Shown: positions 44,452-53,733, counted from the first letter of the stretch. The stretch is 53,733 bases of DNA from Shewanella sp. 10N.286.48.A6 (GCF_002873135.1 NZ_MCVI01000008.1:51547-105279); one strand, 5' to 3'. Program-made: numbers and translations. The notes: generated by a model from the letters alone, not told the origin.

Positions 44452-46987
44452 TCAGGCTCAAGACATCACTGTCAAACAATGGCTGTTGTCACTAAAAATC
44501 TTCTTTGCCCACTACCGCCATTCGCCATTACAAGCTGGTGCCATTCTTCTCGGTATCCTCCTCGCAGTCACCTTGCTAATAGGCGTCAAGTCTACCAATG
44601 AAAATGCAGTAAGAAGTTACAGCGAAGCCACCGAACTATTAAGTCAACGGGCAAGCTTGTTGATCACCCCAGCCGCAGGGCAACAACTCATTAATGAGCA
44701 GGTCTATTTCCGATTGCGTCAAAGCGGGATCAGTAATGCTTTAGCTGTGATTAATGGCCTTGCAGTCGACGATAAAGGGCGGCGCTGGCAAATTCAAGGC
44801 AGCGATTTATTTGCTGCAGTTAACTTACAAAACCATTCATCTGAAGCTCAAACGAATACCAACAGCAAAACGCCCATTAATATTCCACTGGATAAGCTAT
44901 TAGCAGGCAGCAATGTGTTGTTAATGAGCCAATCCGTAGCGGATAACATAGCAAAAGACGGGTGGTTTTATTTACAAAACCCACAAGATAAAGCCGCTAA
45001 CACTATCAAGCTCGAAGTGATCAGTGTCGATGATGATTATGGCTTAGGTAATGCCATTGTCGCTGATATATCTTTAGCGCAAATCCTATTAGACCAACCC
45101 AATAAGCTGTCTTATATTGCTTTGTTTGATCCTGCTGAGCCACTGATTGAGCAAATCAATAGTCAAAATCTATTACAGCAACAGGCGAGTATTACAGAAC
45201 AAGATCAAGGCCAGGCGCTACAAGAGCTTACCCGTAGTTTTCACTTAAACCTTAACGCCATGAGCATGCTGGCATTTGTGGTAGGGCTATTTATCGCTTA
45301 TAACGGCGTGCGCTACAGTTTGATGAAGCGGCAAAAATTATTAGTACAATTACTGCAATTAGGGATTAATAAGCATAATGTGATGCTAGCACTGGTCGCT
45401 GAGCTCATTGTGCTGGTGATCATTGGTGCAAGCTTAGGCTTTATTCTGGGGCTGCAACTCAGCGTCTGGCTACAACCTATGGTCGCCATGACACTAGAGC
45501 AGCTTTATGGCGCTCGGCTAATGCCCGGCAACTGGCAATGGCAGTGGTTTGCCCAAGCCATAGTGTTAACCTTGTTTGCCGGTTTACTCGCCTGCCTGCC
45601 ACTGTATCGACAATTAACGCAACAACCCCTCGCCCGAGCTGGCACCAAACATAATCAAGCAAGCAGTTTGCTGGTCACCCAACGCTGGTTGTTTGCCATC
45701 GCGATAGTGGCATTAACCATTTGCGCTGCACTGTTTCCGTTTACTGAGCAATATCAATTTAGCCTCGCACTGATGGGGATTGTTATTGTCGCTATCCCAC
45801 TATTGCTGCCATTAACACTGCATTATGTCAGTAGTAGTTTGGCTAAGTATTTTCCGGCAGGATTATGGCAATACATGATGGCAGAAACCAAAGAGTTAAT
45901 CGGGCCGTTATCGTTAGCCATGATGGCGATGCTATTGGCGCTAACCGCGAACATTTCGATGAATACCCTAGTGGGCAGTTTTGAAGTCACCTTAAAAACC
46001 TGGCTTGAAAGCCGCCTTCATGCAGATTTATACATGCGCCCGTCAAGCGAAAACATCACTGATATTGCGTCTTTCTTAGAGAAGCAGCCTAAGGTCACTG
46101 GTATATATTCACAGTGGACAGTAAATAGCAGTTATCAAAATATGCCCGTTGAACTTGTGAGTCGCGATTTGTATTCAACTAAGATTGTCAGTTCGCTAAA
46201 ACAGCAATCAGATGACTTCTGGGCTGAATTTACTCAGGGTAATCAGTTGATGATAAGTGAGCCCATTGCGATTAAATACAAGTTACAAATTGGCGATAGC
46301 TTTACATTGCCAATCATGTCAGCAAAAACGAATCAACACCCCGTGACCATTGGCGCTATTTTCTTTGATTATGGTAACCCTAAGGGTCAGGTCGTAATTG
46401 GTAATACACTATGGCAACAATTACAATTGCCCAAGCAAGCTAAAAGTATCGCTGCCAGCTATGATGGCGATATAAACGAGCTTGAACAATCACTCGTTAA
46501 TAGCAAGCTAATTTCAACAGCGCAAATGTATAACCAAGCCAAAATTAAGCAGCAAGCCATAGCCATGTTTAAGCAAACCTTTTCTATCACCATGGTGCTC
46601 AATAGCCTCACCTTAATGGTGGCTGCCATTGGATTATTCAGTGCATGCTTAATGCTAACCCAAGCCAGACAAGCACCACTAGCCAAACTATATGCCCTTG
46701 GGGTGAGCAAAGCACGCTTGCGCTTTATGATGTTCATTCAAATGCAGTTTATTGTATTACTCACCTGTTTAGTGGCGCTGCCAACAGGTGCTGTACTGGG
46801 TTACTTACTGATCAACAAAGTCACTTTACAAGCCTTTGGTTGGAGTATTGCCATGCTATGGGATTGGCAAGCTTATGCCCGAGTGGTGTTAATTGCGCTG
46901 TCTACCAGCGCCGTTGCCATCGCGATCCCACTTTACTGGCAAACCCGTAAATCACTTATTCATAACCTTCAGCAAGAGGCTTTATAA
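44444..46987 (+). CDS. FtsX-family ABC transporter permease, duplicated form
   Basis: An 847-residue permease. An N-terminal membrane helix (LQAGAILLGILLAVTLLIGV) and a periplasmic domain (residues 50-250) are followed by three helices (MSMLAFVVGLFIAYNGVRYS, VALVAELIVLVIIGASLGFIL). A second copy begins near residue 480 with another soluble domain and ends in three helices (FSITMVLNSLTLMVAAIGLF, SACLMLTQ). This two-times-four-helix arrangement is typical of large FtsX permeases paired with secreted AttH-type proteins. The start overlaps the ATPase gene and the stop shares a base with the next ATG. Substrate unknown; a lipid or hydrophobic cargo is inference. Confidence 0.9.
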   Translation: MSNQAQDITVKQWLLSLKIFFAHYRHSPLQAGAILLGILLAVTLLIGVKSTNENAVRSYSEATELLSQRASLLITPAAGQQLINEQVYFRLRQSGISNALAVINGLAVDDKGRRWQIQGSDLFAAVNLQNHSSEAQTNTNSKTPINIPLDKLLAGSNVLLMSQSVADNIAKDGWFYLQNPQDKAANTIKLEVISVDDDYGLGNAIVADISLAQILLDQPNKLSYIALFDPAEPLIEQINSQNLLQQQASITEQDQGQALQELTRSFHLNLNAMSMLAFVVGLFIAYNGVRYSLMKRQKLLVQLLQLGINKHNVMLALVAELIVLVIIGASLGFILGLQLSVWLQPMVAMTLEQLYGARLMPGNWQWQWFAQAIVLTLFAGLLACLPLYRQLTQQPLARAGTKHNQASSLLVTQRWLFAIAIVALTICAALFPFTEQYQFSLALMGIVIVAIPLLLPLTLHYVSSSLAKYFPAGLWQYMMAETKELIGPLSLAMMAMLLALTANISMNTLVGSFEVTLKTWLESRLHADLYMRPSSENITDIASFLEKQPKVTGIYSQWTVNSSYQNMPVELVSRDLYSTKIVSSLKQQSDDFWAEFTQGNQLMISEPIAIKYKLQIGDSFTLPIMSAKTNQHPVTIGAIFFDYGNPKGQVVIGNTLWQQLQLPKQAKSIAASYDGDINELEQSLVNSKLISTAQMYNQAKIKQQAIAMFKQTFSITMVLNSLTLMVAAIGLFSACLMLTQARQAPLAKLYALGVSKARLRFMMFIQMQFIVLLTCLVALPTGAVLGYLLINKVTLQAFGWSIAMLWDWQAYARVVLIALSTSAVAIAIPLYWQTRKSLIHNLQQEAL

Positions 46988-48168
46988 TGTATAACGCCCC
47001 GATAACCAGCGCCATCAAAAAGCGACAGATTGACCCAGTGCTAAAGCTACGACAGTCAGCTTTTATCGCAATATGGGTACTGTTAGCTTGTCTGAGCCAA
47101 ATGGGTTGTCAGCCTAATTCAACAGCAGAGTCAGATAACAAAGCCAGTATGGGCAGCCTATTAACGCAAGACGCTGACAGCCTTGAGCAATACGCCAAAG
47201 TACTGCCAGATCATCAACTCAATTTCCCGCAAGATCATTTAAGCCATGATAAATTTAGGCAAGAGTGGTGGTATTTAACGGCCAATATGACCACTGAGGC
47301 GGGTGAAGAGCTAGGGCTTCAATGGACTCAATTCAGAATTGCGTTGTCTGCTGCTGATACTGCCGCGCCAAACAACTGGGCTACTAATCAAATGTTTATG
47401 TCACACGCTGCATTAACCTCAGCATCCAAGCATCAAGCCAAAGAGAAATGGTCTCGCGCCCATCCACAACTGGCCCATGTTAGTCCTAACCCTCTCACCA
47501 TCGCGTTAGATGATTGGCAGTGGCGCAGTGAAACAAATGCGTTATTTCCGGCAAATTTAACGGTTAACACTGAAAAATTTGGCTACCAATTATCATTAAC
47601 TAGTAACGCGCCAATGAACCTACAAGGCGATAACGGCTACAGTATTAAAAGCCCTAACGGCGAAGTTGCTTCTTACTATTACAGCCAGCCTTTTATTGAT
47701 TTAACAGGTTCTATTAACCGTGATGGTAAAACTGAAATAGTCACAGGAAAGGCTTGGCTTGATAGGGAGTGGAGCTCGCAATTCCTTACTAAAAGCCAGC
47801 AAGGCTGGGACTGGTTTTCTATTCGCCTAGATGATGGCTCTGCGCTAATGCTTTTTCAACTAAGAAACAGTAATAGTGAGGCCTTTTTTAGTGCCCGCAG
47901 AATGTTTTTCGACGGTAACGGCAGAAATATTAATAGTAAGTCACACCCAAACGACATAAAAGTTACCCCGCTTAGCTGGCAACAAACTGACAGTGGTCGC
48001 TATCCAATTAGTTGGCAGGTTAGCATTACTAGCGAAGATATTGATGTCACCGTTAAAGCACTTAACCCCAACAGTGATATGCCACTGACAATCTCTTATT
48101 GGGAAGGCCCGATCAGCGTATCAGGCAGTCATTCTGGTAATGGATATATGGAGCTAACGGGCTATTAG
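46987..48168 (+). CDS. AttH/CrtC-like secreted lipocalin-fold protein
   Basis: A 393-residue exported protein. The signal-like segment SAFIAIWVLLACLSQMGC resembles a lipoprotein signal, although Gln at -3 is unusual, so lipidation is uncertain. From residue 70 it matches the AttH/carotenoid 1,2-hydratase-like family: FPQDHLSHDKFRQEWWYLTA, then GLQWTQFRIAL, KAWLDREWSSQFLTKSQQGW, DWFSIRLDDGSALMLFQLRN. The family is built from two lipocalin-like halves that can bind hydrophobic ligands; catalysis is unproven for the AttH branch. Its ATG overlaps the permease stop by one base (TAATG), so it is translationally coupled and is the likely periplasmic partner of the ABC transporter. Confidence 0.88.
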   Translation: MYNAPITSAIKKRQIDPVLKLRQSAFIAIWVLLACLSQMGCQPNSTAESDNKASMGSLLTQDADSLEQYAKVLPDHQLNFPQDHLSHDKFRQEWWYLTANMTTEAGEELGLQWTQFRIALSAADTAAPNNWATNQMFMSHAALTSASKHQAKEKWSRAHPQLAHVSPNPLTIALDDWQWRSETNALFPANLTVNTEKFGYQLSLTSNAPMNLQGDNGYSIKSPNGEVASYYYSQPFIDLTGSINRDGKTEIVTGKAWLDREWSSQFLTKSQQGWDWFSIRLDDGSALMLFQLRNSNSEAFFSARRMFFDGNGRNINSKSHPNDIKVTPLSWQQTDSGRYPISWQVSITSEDIDVTVKALNPNSDMPLTISYWEGPISVSGSHSGNGYMELTGY

Positions 48169-48216
48169 CACCATTGATGTTCAAAGTTAATTTTGCCTCT
48201 TCCTCGCTTTTTAAAG

Positions 48217-48268
48217 CCTATAGAAGCTGCTACTTCTATAGGACGGATTTTTCTATATCTGTCCTATA
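48217..48268 (+). terminator. Two overlapping hairpins after the AttH-like gene
   Basis: CCTATAGAAG-N6-CTTCTATAGG (48217-48242) is followed by ACGGATTTTT and can terminate the ABC operon. TATAGGACGGAT (48237-48248) can pair with ATCTGTCCTATA (48257-48268). The two share 48237-48242, so both cannot form in full at once. Confidence 0.65.
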
Positions 48269-48342
48269 CTTTTACCATTAACTATCAATAATCCGTAAGA
48301 ATTAAATTTACATTTGCTAATTAAGTAATTGAGCAAATTGAA

Positions 48343-48385
48343 AAACGTGCTTTAGATCACACTTACTAGTGTGATCTACAGCAAT
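48343..48385 (+). promoter_or_regulatory. CRP-like site pair upstream of napA
   Basis: CGTGC-N6-TCACA with matching AAA/TT flanks agrees with the CRP consensus at 18 of 22 positions. A second TGTGA begins at 48370, so TAGATCACAC-N6-GTGTGATCTA is a perfect palindrome. CRP controls anaerobic respiration in Shewanella, so the site fits napA. Confidence 0.6.
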
Positions 48386-48406
48386 AAACAGCCCGTATAC
48401 TCAGTC

Positions 48407-48420
48407 TGGGGTATACCCAT
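48407..48420 (+). promoter_or_regulatory. Possible NarP-type heptamer pair
   Basis: TGGGGTA directly followed by TACCCAT. The second fits the Nar heptamer TACYYMT and the first fits its complement at 6 of 7, but order and spacing differ from the classical 7-2-7 site. Tentative. Confidence 0.3.
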
Positions 48421-48541
48421 GAAAAATGCGCGGTTTAGACTCAATGATAGTTAAGTTTTTTGTTAATAAAAACCTTGGTAAATAAAAACAAAGATAGTTT
48501 TAAAAATACTGTCTACATACATTTAAGAGTGAGGAAACACC

Positions 48542-51025
48542 ATGAGCATAAGCCGTCGCGAGTTTCTAAAAGCCAATGCAGCTACCGCAGCCGCTTCGGC
48601 AGTTGGACTTGCTTTACCAATAAAAATGGTTCAAGCAGAAGAGCAGTCTGCAGAAATAAAATGGGACAAAGCCCCTTGTCGTTTCTGTGGTGTGGGTTGT
48701 AGTGTTTTAGTGGGTACCAAAGGTGGCAAAGTTGTTGCGACTCAGGGCGACCCAGAAAGCCCTGTCAACAAAGGTCTTAACTGTGTTAAGGGCTACTTCC
48801 TCTCTAAAATTATGTACGGCAAAGACCGCCTTACGTCGCCATTATTAAGAATGAAAGATGGCAAGTATGATAAAGAAGGTGAATTTACCCCAGTAAGCTG
48901 GGATGTTGCCCTTGATACCATGGCTGACAAGTGGAAAGCCAGTATTGCCAAAAAAGGCCCTACATCGGTAGGTATGTTTGGCTCGGGCCAATGGACTATC
49001 TGGGAAGGCTACGCGGCATCTAAATTACACAAAGCGGGCTTCCTTACCAACAACATCGATCCTAATGCCCGTCACTGTATGGCATCTGCGGTAGGTGGAT
49101 TCATGCGTACCTTTGGTATTGATGAGCCAATGGGTAGCTATGATGACTTCGAAGCTGCAGATCACTTCGTGCTTTGGGGCGCCAATATGGCAGAAATGCA
49201 CCCTATTCTATGGTCACGCTTAACTGACCGTCGTTTAAGCCATGAAGGCAGTAAAGTCCATGTGTTATCGACATTTGAAAACCGCAGCTTCGAACTTGCC
49301 GACAACCCTATGGTATTTAAGCCGCAATCTGACTTAGTTATCTTGAACTTCATTGCCAATTATATCATCCAAAACGATGCGGTTAATAAAGACTTCGTCA
49401 GCAAGCATACTAACTTCGCAGAAGGTGTGACTGATATCGGTTACGGTCTTCGCCCTGAGCATCCTCTAGAGCAGAAAGCGAAAAACCCAGGTAACGGCAA
49501 ATCTAAGCCTATCTCTTTTGAAGAATACGCAAAATTTGTCAGTACTTATACTGCTGAATACGCATCTGAAATGAGTGGCGTACCAGTTGAAAACCTTATC
49601 GAAATGGCAAAAGCGTATGCTGATCCTAACATCAAGATCATGAGCTTATGGACTATGGGTATTAACCAACATACTCGTGGTGTGTGGGCAAACAACATGC
49701 TTTATAACATTCACTTGTTAACAGGTAAAATTGCCACGCCAGGTAACAGCCCGTTCTCATTAACAGGTCAACCTTCAGCTTGTGGTACAGCACGTGAAGT
49801 GGGTACTTTCTCGCATCGTTTGCCTGCAGACATGGTTGTAGCAAACCCTAAACATCGCGCAATCACTGAAAAGTTATGGCAGCTACCTGAAGGCACGATT
49901 CCGCCAAAACCTGGCTACCATGCTGTACTTCAAAGCCGTATGCTGAAAGATGGCAAACTAAACTGTTACTGGACTATGTGCACCAATAACATGCAAGCAG
50001 GTCCAAACATTAACGATGAAATTTACCCAGGTTTCCGCAACCCAGAAAACTTCATTGTGGTATCAGACCCATACCCAACAGTGACAGCAACAGCTGCTGA
50101 CTTGATTCTTCCTACTGCGATGTGGGTAGAAAAAGAAGGTGCTTACGGTAACGCTGAGCGCCGTACTCATATGTGGCATCAACAAGTTAAAGCCCCTGAA
50201 GGCGCTAAGTCTGACTTATGGCAGCTTGTTGAGTTCTCTAAGCGCTTCAAAGTTTCCGAAGTTTGGCCTGCAGAGTTAATTGCTAAAAAGCCTGAGTATG
50301 CAGAAAAAACCTTATATGACATCTTATTTGCTAACGGTGTCGTTGATAAATTCCCGTCATCAGAGTGTAAAGGTGACTACAACGATGAAAACGATGCATT
50401 CGGCTTCTACCTGCAAAAAGGGTTATTTGAAGAGTATGCTCAATTTGGTCGTGGACACGGTCATGATTTAGATGCATTTGACAACTATCATGAAAACCGC
50501 GGTAAACGTTGGCCTGTAGTCAATGGTACCGAGACGGTTCGTCGTTTCGTTGAAGGAAGCGACCCTTACGTTAAAGCTGGTGAAGGTTATAACTTCTACG
50601 GTAAGCCTGACGGACGCGCGGTTATTTTTGCACTGCCATTTGAGCCCGCTGCTGAAGAGCCAAATGAAGAGTTTGACTTATGGATGTCTACAGGTCGCGT
50701 ACTTGAGCATTGGCATACTGCAAGTATGACAGCTCGTGTACCTGAGCTGCATAAATCATACCCTGATGCACAGGTATTCATGCACCCTAAAGACGCGAGT
50801 AGTCGTGGCCTGAAAAATGGTGATGAAGTGAAAGTGATTTCTCCACGTGGTGAAGTGAAAACGCGTGTTGAAACTAAAGGCCGTAACAAGCCACCTGTCG
50901 GCGTGGTGTTTATGCCATTCTTTGATGCTAGACAGCTGGTCAACAAATTATTACTTGATGCTACTGATCCGTTATCGAAAGAAACAGATTTCAAGAAGTG
51001 TCCAGTGAAGATTGTTAAAGCCTAA
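48542..51025 (+). CDS. napA: Periplasmic nitrate reductase catalytic subunit NapA
   Basis: An 827-residue molybdoenzyme that reduces nitrate to nitrite in the periplasm. The Tat signal [20 protein letters not shown] begins at residue 4, for export in the folded state. Cys46, 49, 53 and 81 ([10 protein letters not shown] and LNCVKG) bind the [4Fe-4S] cluster, and Cys179 in [12 protein letters not shown] ligates molybdenum. The bis-MGD binding segments run to the C-terminal MoCo domain ([20 protein letters not shown]). GAGGAAAC precedes the ATG. Only napB follows. The usual napD chaperone and napC or napGH electron donors are not next to it, so they must be elsewhere. CRP-like and Nar-like sites lie upstream. 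Confidence 0.97.
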   Translation: MSISRREFLKANAATAAASAVGLALPIKMVQAEEQSAEIKWDKAPCRFCGVGCSVLVGTKGGKVVATQGDPESPVNKGLNCVKGYFLSKIMYGKDRLTSPLLRMKDGKYDKEGEFTPVSWDVALDTMADKWKASIAKKGPTSVGMFGSGQWTIWEGYAASKLHKAGFLTNNIDPNARHCMASAVGGFMRTFGIDEPMGSYDDFEAADHFVLWGANMAEMHPILWSRLTDRRLSHEGSKVHVLSTFENRSFELADNPMVFKPQSDLVILNFIANYIIQNDAVNKDFVSKHTNFAEGVTDIGYGLRPEHPLEQKAKNPGNGKSKPISFEEYAKFVSTYTAEYASEMSGVPVENLIEMAKAYADPNIKIMSLWTMGINQHTRGVWANNMLYNIHLLTGKIATPGNSPFSLTGQPSACGTAREVGTFSHRLPADMVVANPKHRAITEKLWQLPEGTIPPKPGYHAVLQSRMLKDGKLNCYWTMCTNNMQAGPNINDEIYPGFRNPENFIVVSDPYPTVTATAADLILPTAMWVEKEGAYGNAERRTHMWHQQVKAPEGAKSDLWQLVEFSKRFKVSEVWPAELIAKKPEYAEKTLYDILFANGVVDKFPSSECKGDYNDENDAFGFYLQKGLFEEYAQFGRGHGHDLDAFDNYHENRGKRWPVVNGTETVRRFVEGSDPYVKAGEGYNFYGKPDGRAVIFALPFEPAAEEPNEEFDLWMSTGRVLEHWHTASMTARVPELHKSYPDAQVFMHPKDASSRGLKNGDEVKVISPRGEVKTRVETKGRNKPPVGVVFMPFFDARQLVNKLLLDATDPLSKETDFKKCPVKIVKA

Positions 51026-51126
51026 TTTGACTTACAGTGATGCTGAAAACAAATTTAGCATCACTGAATCACTATTTATCTCTATCCATTTAATCAAAAA
51101 ATAATGGATATGAAGGAGTGTAAACC

Positions 51127-51552
51127 ATGAAGAAATTACTTAGCCTTGCTGCGATAGTGCTCAGTCTTAGCGCATGCTCAGGTCAACAAGCAGCAGAAAC
51201 TGCTGCACCAGTAAATGTAAAATCACTAGCTGGTGATGTACAGATTACTGACACCATTCCTGCAGATGCAAAAGCGACTTACCCAAGCCGCGGAACTGCG
51301 ATTGAAAGAACATTTGTGCATCAACCACCTATGATCCCCCATAGAGATAGTTATCCTATCACTATGAAAAAGAATGGTTGTTTAACGTGTCACAGTACTG
51401 AAAAGGCAGCGCGCATGAAAGCCACGCCAATCGACAAGTCACACGTAAAAGCCGATGGAAAATTTGACGATAAATATTATTTTTGTGTTCAGTGCCATGT
51501 TGCACAAGCAGATAATAAAGAAGCATTAGTTGAGAATTACCACACAAACTAA
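51127..51552 (+). CDS. napB: Periplasmic nitrate reductase dihaem cytochrome subunit NapB
   Basis: A 141-residue c-type cytochrome that passes electrons to NapA. Two haem-binding motifs, CLTCH (about residue 86) and CVQCH (about residue 125), are present, with the NapB marks YPSRGTAIERTFVHQPPMIP and HRDSYPIT carrying the distal His ligands. The signal KKLLSLAAIVLSLSACSGQQ ends in a perfect lipobox LSAC, which suggests a lipid-anchored NapB. GAAGGAG lies 7-8 nt before the ATG. It is cotranscribed with napA, 101 bp downstream, and a bidirectional terminator separates it from the alkylsulfatase gene. Confidence 0.95.
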   Translation: MKKLLSLAAIVLSLSACSGQQAAETAAPVNVKSLAGDVQITDTIPADAKATYPSRGTAIERTFVHQPPMIPHRDSYPITMKKNGCLTCHSTEKAARMKATPIDKSHVKADGKFDDKYYFCVQCHVAQADNKEALVENYHTN

Positions 51553-51586
51553 GCTTCTACATCCAGCTTGATATCGATGTAAAATA

Positions 51587-51615
51587 AAAATGCCACTGGA
51601 TCTCAGTGGCATTTT
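51587..51615. terminator. Bidirectional terminator between napB and alkylsulfatase genes
   Basis: AAAATGCCACTG, 5-nt loop, CAGTGGCATTTT between convergent genes. Confidence 0.9.
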
Positions 51616-51665
51616 AGTTTGTCGCTAACATGACAACATTAGCTAAGGCTCAAAGTCTAAAGCCT

Positions 51666-53630
51666 TTACGGCGTCACAATATTAAACCAGAAGTTATATT
51701 CATCAAGCATGCCTAAAAACGCAGTGAATAAGCTTTCATCGCCACTAATTTTTACATCGCCTTTTTTAATGGCCTCATCAAAGGTTATCTCTTTTAGCTG
51801 GATGCTATTCATGGTTTCCATGCTCATAACTAAGCCGACATCCGGGTCTTCAACTTGATTTGAGCTGTGGTGTAATACCGCATTCTCAACTGTTAAGCTG
51901 TAACCCTTTTTAAGATCAGTGAAATCAATATTGATATCAAACTGTTTACCCGCCGCTTTGGCAGAATCCAATCTTACCGCTAAATAATCAAACAGCAATT
52001 CAGGTGTCATCGCGCGAATAGTATCAGGTGTTGCGGTTTGAGTTCCCCCTGCCGACGGAATACCATTTCGCAGCTCATAAGCACCTTGTAAATATACTGA
52101 ACGCCAAGGCCCTGACTCAGCTTGATAACCTAATTGCTCAAAGGCATCGGCCAATAACTCTTTAGCCTCAGTAGATTGAGGGTTAGCAAAAACAGCATGT
52201 TTCATCACCTCAGCAACCCAGCGATATTCACCATCAGCGAAAGAGTTTTTGGCTTTTTTAACCACTTCAGCTTCGCCACCCATGTACTGCATATACTTTT
52301 TAGCAACCACTTCTGGCGGCAGATTATCAAGGTTAGATGGATTACCGTTATACCAGCCCATATAACGTTGGTACACTGCGCGGCTATTATGTTTCAGCGT
52401 ACCGTAATAGCCTCTGGTAGCCCAGTTCTGCTCTAATTCAGGTGGCAGTGTGATCATTTCAGAAATCTCTTCGCCTGTGTAACCTTGGTTCATCAGTCTT
52501 ACTGATTGGTCATGGGTGAATTTGTAGATATCACGCTGCTTTTTGAAATAAGGAATAATGTTGTCACTGCCCCATAAAGGCCAATGATGACTTTGGAACT
52601 TAACTTTTGCTTCTTGGCCCCACAGGCTAATAGTCTCGTCAAGGAAACTGGCCCAAATCAGCGCATCTCGCACTTGCGCCCCACGAAGGGTTAAGATGTT
52701 ATGCATGGTATTAGTCGTGTTTTCCGCCATCCACAAGGCTTTATATTGTGGAAACCAAGTGTTCATCTCAGCTGGTGCTTCAGTGCCGGGGGTTAACTGA
52801 AACTCCATTTCAACACCATCAATGGTTAATTTAGTCCCCGTCTGTTTGATTTCCTTATTAGGCACTAATAAACCCGCAAGCCCGGTCGATACTGTCATAC
52901 CTAGACCGCCATTTACACCGCCCTGGGCATTTCTAGGCAGTAATGCGCCGTACATAAATACCGCACGGCGACCCATGGCATTACCGGCAATGACATTTTC
53001 TGACACCGCATGCTCAGTGAAATGCTCCGGCGCTATCACCTGCACTTTACCGCTGGCGACATCTTCAGCTGTGGCTAAGCCGGTTGCACCGCCATAATGG
53101 TCAATATGGCTATGACTATAAACAATCGCCACCACTGGACGCTCTCCAATATGCTTATTAATTAAGTCTAATGAGGCTTTAGCTGTTTCAGGGGAGATTA
53201 ATGGGTCAAATACAATCCAGCCCTTGTCGCCTTTAATGAAAGTGATGTTACTTAAGTCAAATCCACGTACTTGGTAAATATTATCAGTCACTTCAAATAA
53301 ACCATGATGAAGTACCAATTGGCTATTACGCCATAAACTGGGGTTGACCGTATCTGGGGAGGCTTTGTCATCACTAATATAAGTTTTGTATTGCTCTAAA
53401 TCCCATACCACATTGCCATTGGCATCTTTAATGGTCACCACATCAGGCTTAGCAATAAAACCCCGTTTAGCATTGTCAAAATCTTGCTTGTCGTTAAAGG
53501 GAAGCGCCTTTAGCACTGCGGCATTGGCTTTTTGAGTATGTTCAGTAGCAGGTTTAGATTGAGTAGCGGCGACACTATTAAAACACACCGCGACAGAAAA
53601 AGCCGCGGCAAGCAGATAAAGCGGTTTCAT
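51666..53630 (-). CDS. Secreted alkylsulfatase (SdsA1/BDS1-type metallo-beta-lactamase fold)
   Basis: A 654-residue enzyme with signal peptide LYLLAAAFSVAVCFNSVAA. The metallo-beta-lactamase domain at about residues 120-400 carries the zinc motif H-x-H-x-D-H in VAIVYSHSHIDHYGGATGLA, then KALWMAENTTNTMHNILTLR. A helical dimerisation domain follows (YMQYMGGEAEVVKKAKNSFA), and the C-terminal 120 residues are SCP2-like (KGYSLTVENAVLHHSSNQVE), which binds the alkyl chain. This is the linear primary alkylsulfatase layout: it splits sulfate esters such as dodecyl sulfate into alcohol and sulfate. AAGGAG precedes the ATG. No regulator is visible before the window ends. Family is firm; the natural substrate is unknown. 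Confidence 0.92.
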   Translation of the reverse strand: MKPLYLLAAAFSVAVCFNSVAATQSKPATEHTQKANAAVLKALPFNDKQDFDNAKRGFIAKPDVVTIKDANGNVVWDLEQYKTYISDDKASPDTVNPSLWRNSQLVLHHGLFEVTDNIYQVRGFDLSNITFIKGDKGWIVFDPLISPETAKASLDLINKHIGERPVVAIVYSHSHIDHYGGATGLATAEDVASGKVQVIAPEHFTEHAVSENVIAGNAMGRRAVFMYGALLPRNAQGGVNGGLGMTVSTGLAGLLVPNKEIKQTGTKLTIDGVEMEFQLTPGTEAPAEMNTWFPQYKALWMAENTTNTMHNILTLRGAQVRDALIWASFLDETISLWGQEAKVKFQSHHWPLWGSDNIIPYFKKQRDIYKFTHDQSVRLMNQGYTGEEISEMITLPPELEQNWATRGYYGTLKHNSRAVYQRYMGWYNGNPSNLDNLPPEVVAKKYMQYMGGEAEVVKKAKNSFADGEYRWVAEVMKHAVFANPQSTEAKELLADAFEQLGYQAESGPWRSVYLQGAYELRNGIPSAGGTQTATPDTIRAMTPELLFDYLAVRLDSAKAAGKQFDINIDFTDLKKGYSLTVENAVLHHSSNQVEDPDVGLVMSMETMNSIQLKEITFDEAIKKGDVKISGDESLFTAFLGMLDEYNFWFNIVTP

Positions 53631-53733
53631 ATAAGCTCCTTTTAAACACGATTAAATACTTAATTCGTTATCCTAGGAGTAAAGTTAGCTGCTTATTTAA
53701 CCAAGCGCTAGCGCTATTAGTTTTATATTTATT

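Larger units (their letters stand above)
48169..48541. other. 373-bp gap upstream of napA
   Basis: Holds the terminator-like hairpins at 48217-48268, a CRP-like site at 48343-48364 and a Nar-type heptamer pair at 48407-48420. I looked for napD, napE or napF here and found no suitable open frame. Confidence 0.55.

Noticed and set aside
46645..46950. 101-codon frame inside the ABC permease gene
   Set aside because: It overlaps well-supported membrane helices of the permease in another frame and has no ribosome site.
48460..48702. Open frame upstream of and overlapping napA as a possible napD or napE
   Set aside because: The translation lacks NapD or NapE features and most of it is an alternate frame of the napA signal region.

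Overview
The window looks like a chromosomal segment of a marine gammaproteobacterium of the Shewanella type. Pointers to this are a PutA of about 1059 residues without the DNA-binding domain, a periplasmic nitrate reductase pair, a DPP7-like S46 peptidase, a large curlin-repeat protein, a MetJ-box-controlled NhaC-type transporter, and the E. coli-like order glnE / ygiF / ygiM. Base composition is AT-leaning throughout and I see no prophage, IS element, CRISPR array, tRNA or rRNA.

Layout. 1-2455: a truncated membrane-anchored bactofilin, an orphan LuxR-type regulator and a small DUF3081-like protein. 2745-5600: glnE on the minus strand. 5650-12673: a PspA-type envelope-stress cluster in two plus-strand units: lipoprotein, DUF350 protein and membrane-fused aminopropyltransferase; then YjfI, PspA/YjfJ, YjfK and a tandem ribbon-helix-helix-like protein. 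A voltage-sensor-type ion channel follows. 12757-17276: CYTH triphosphatase (ygiF), DUF47-Pit phosphate uptake, SH3 protein ygiM. 17595-24742: putA, an FNT channel, a CDF transporter, a LysR regulator and a small Cys-rich protein. 25077-33427: a probable MetJ-regulated methionine transporter, a DUF998-like membrane protein, RluF-like pseudouridine synthase, S46 peptidase, aromatic amino acid permease and catalase. 33786-41074: small membrane protein, thioesterase, secreted subtilase, curlin-repeat amyloid candidate, CsgD-like regulator and a DUF2238 protein. 41226-48168: serA, ygfZ and an ABC transporter/AttH-like operon. 48542-53630: napA, napB and a secreted alkylsulfatase.

Working together. 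The most coherent system is 5650-12673. The same 13-bp palindrome, GACATA-W-TATGTC, lies at the promoter of the lipoprotein/DUF350/aminopropyltransferase unit (one copy) and of the YjfI/PspA/YjfK unit (two copies), and nowhere else that I noticed. This suggests one regulon linking PspA-type membrane protection with a membrane-embedded polyamine-type enzyme. The last gene of the second unit encodes a candidate DNA-binding protein with two RHH-like repeats. The cluster sits between glnE and ygiF, which are adjacent in E. coli. The second region of interest is the curlin gene, with a subtilase on one side, a CsgD-like regulator on the other, repeated operator-like DNA, and no csgB/E/F/G genes in view.

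Limits: everything here was read by eye from the sequence. Family names rest on recognised motifs, and no database search or folding calculation was run.
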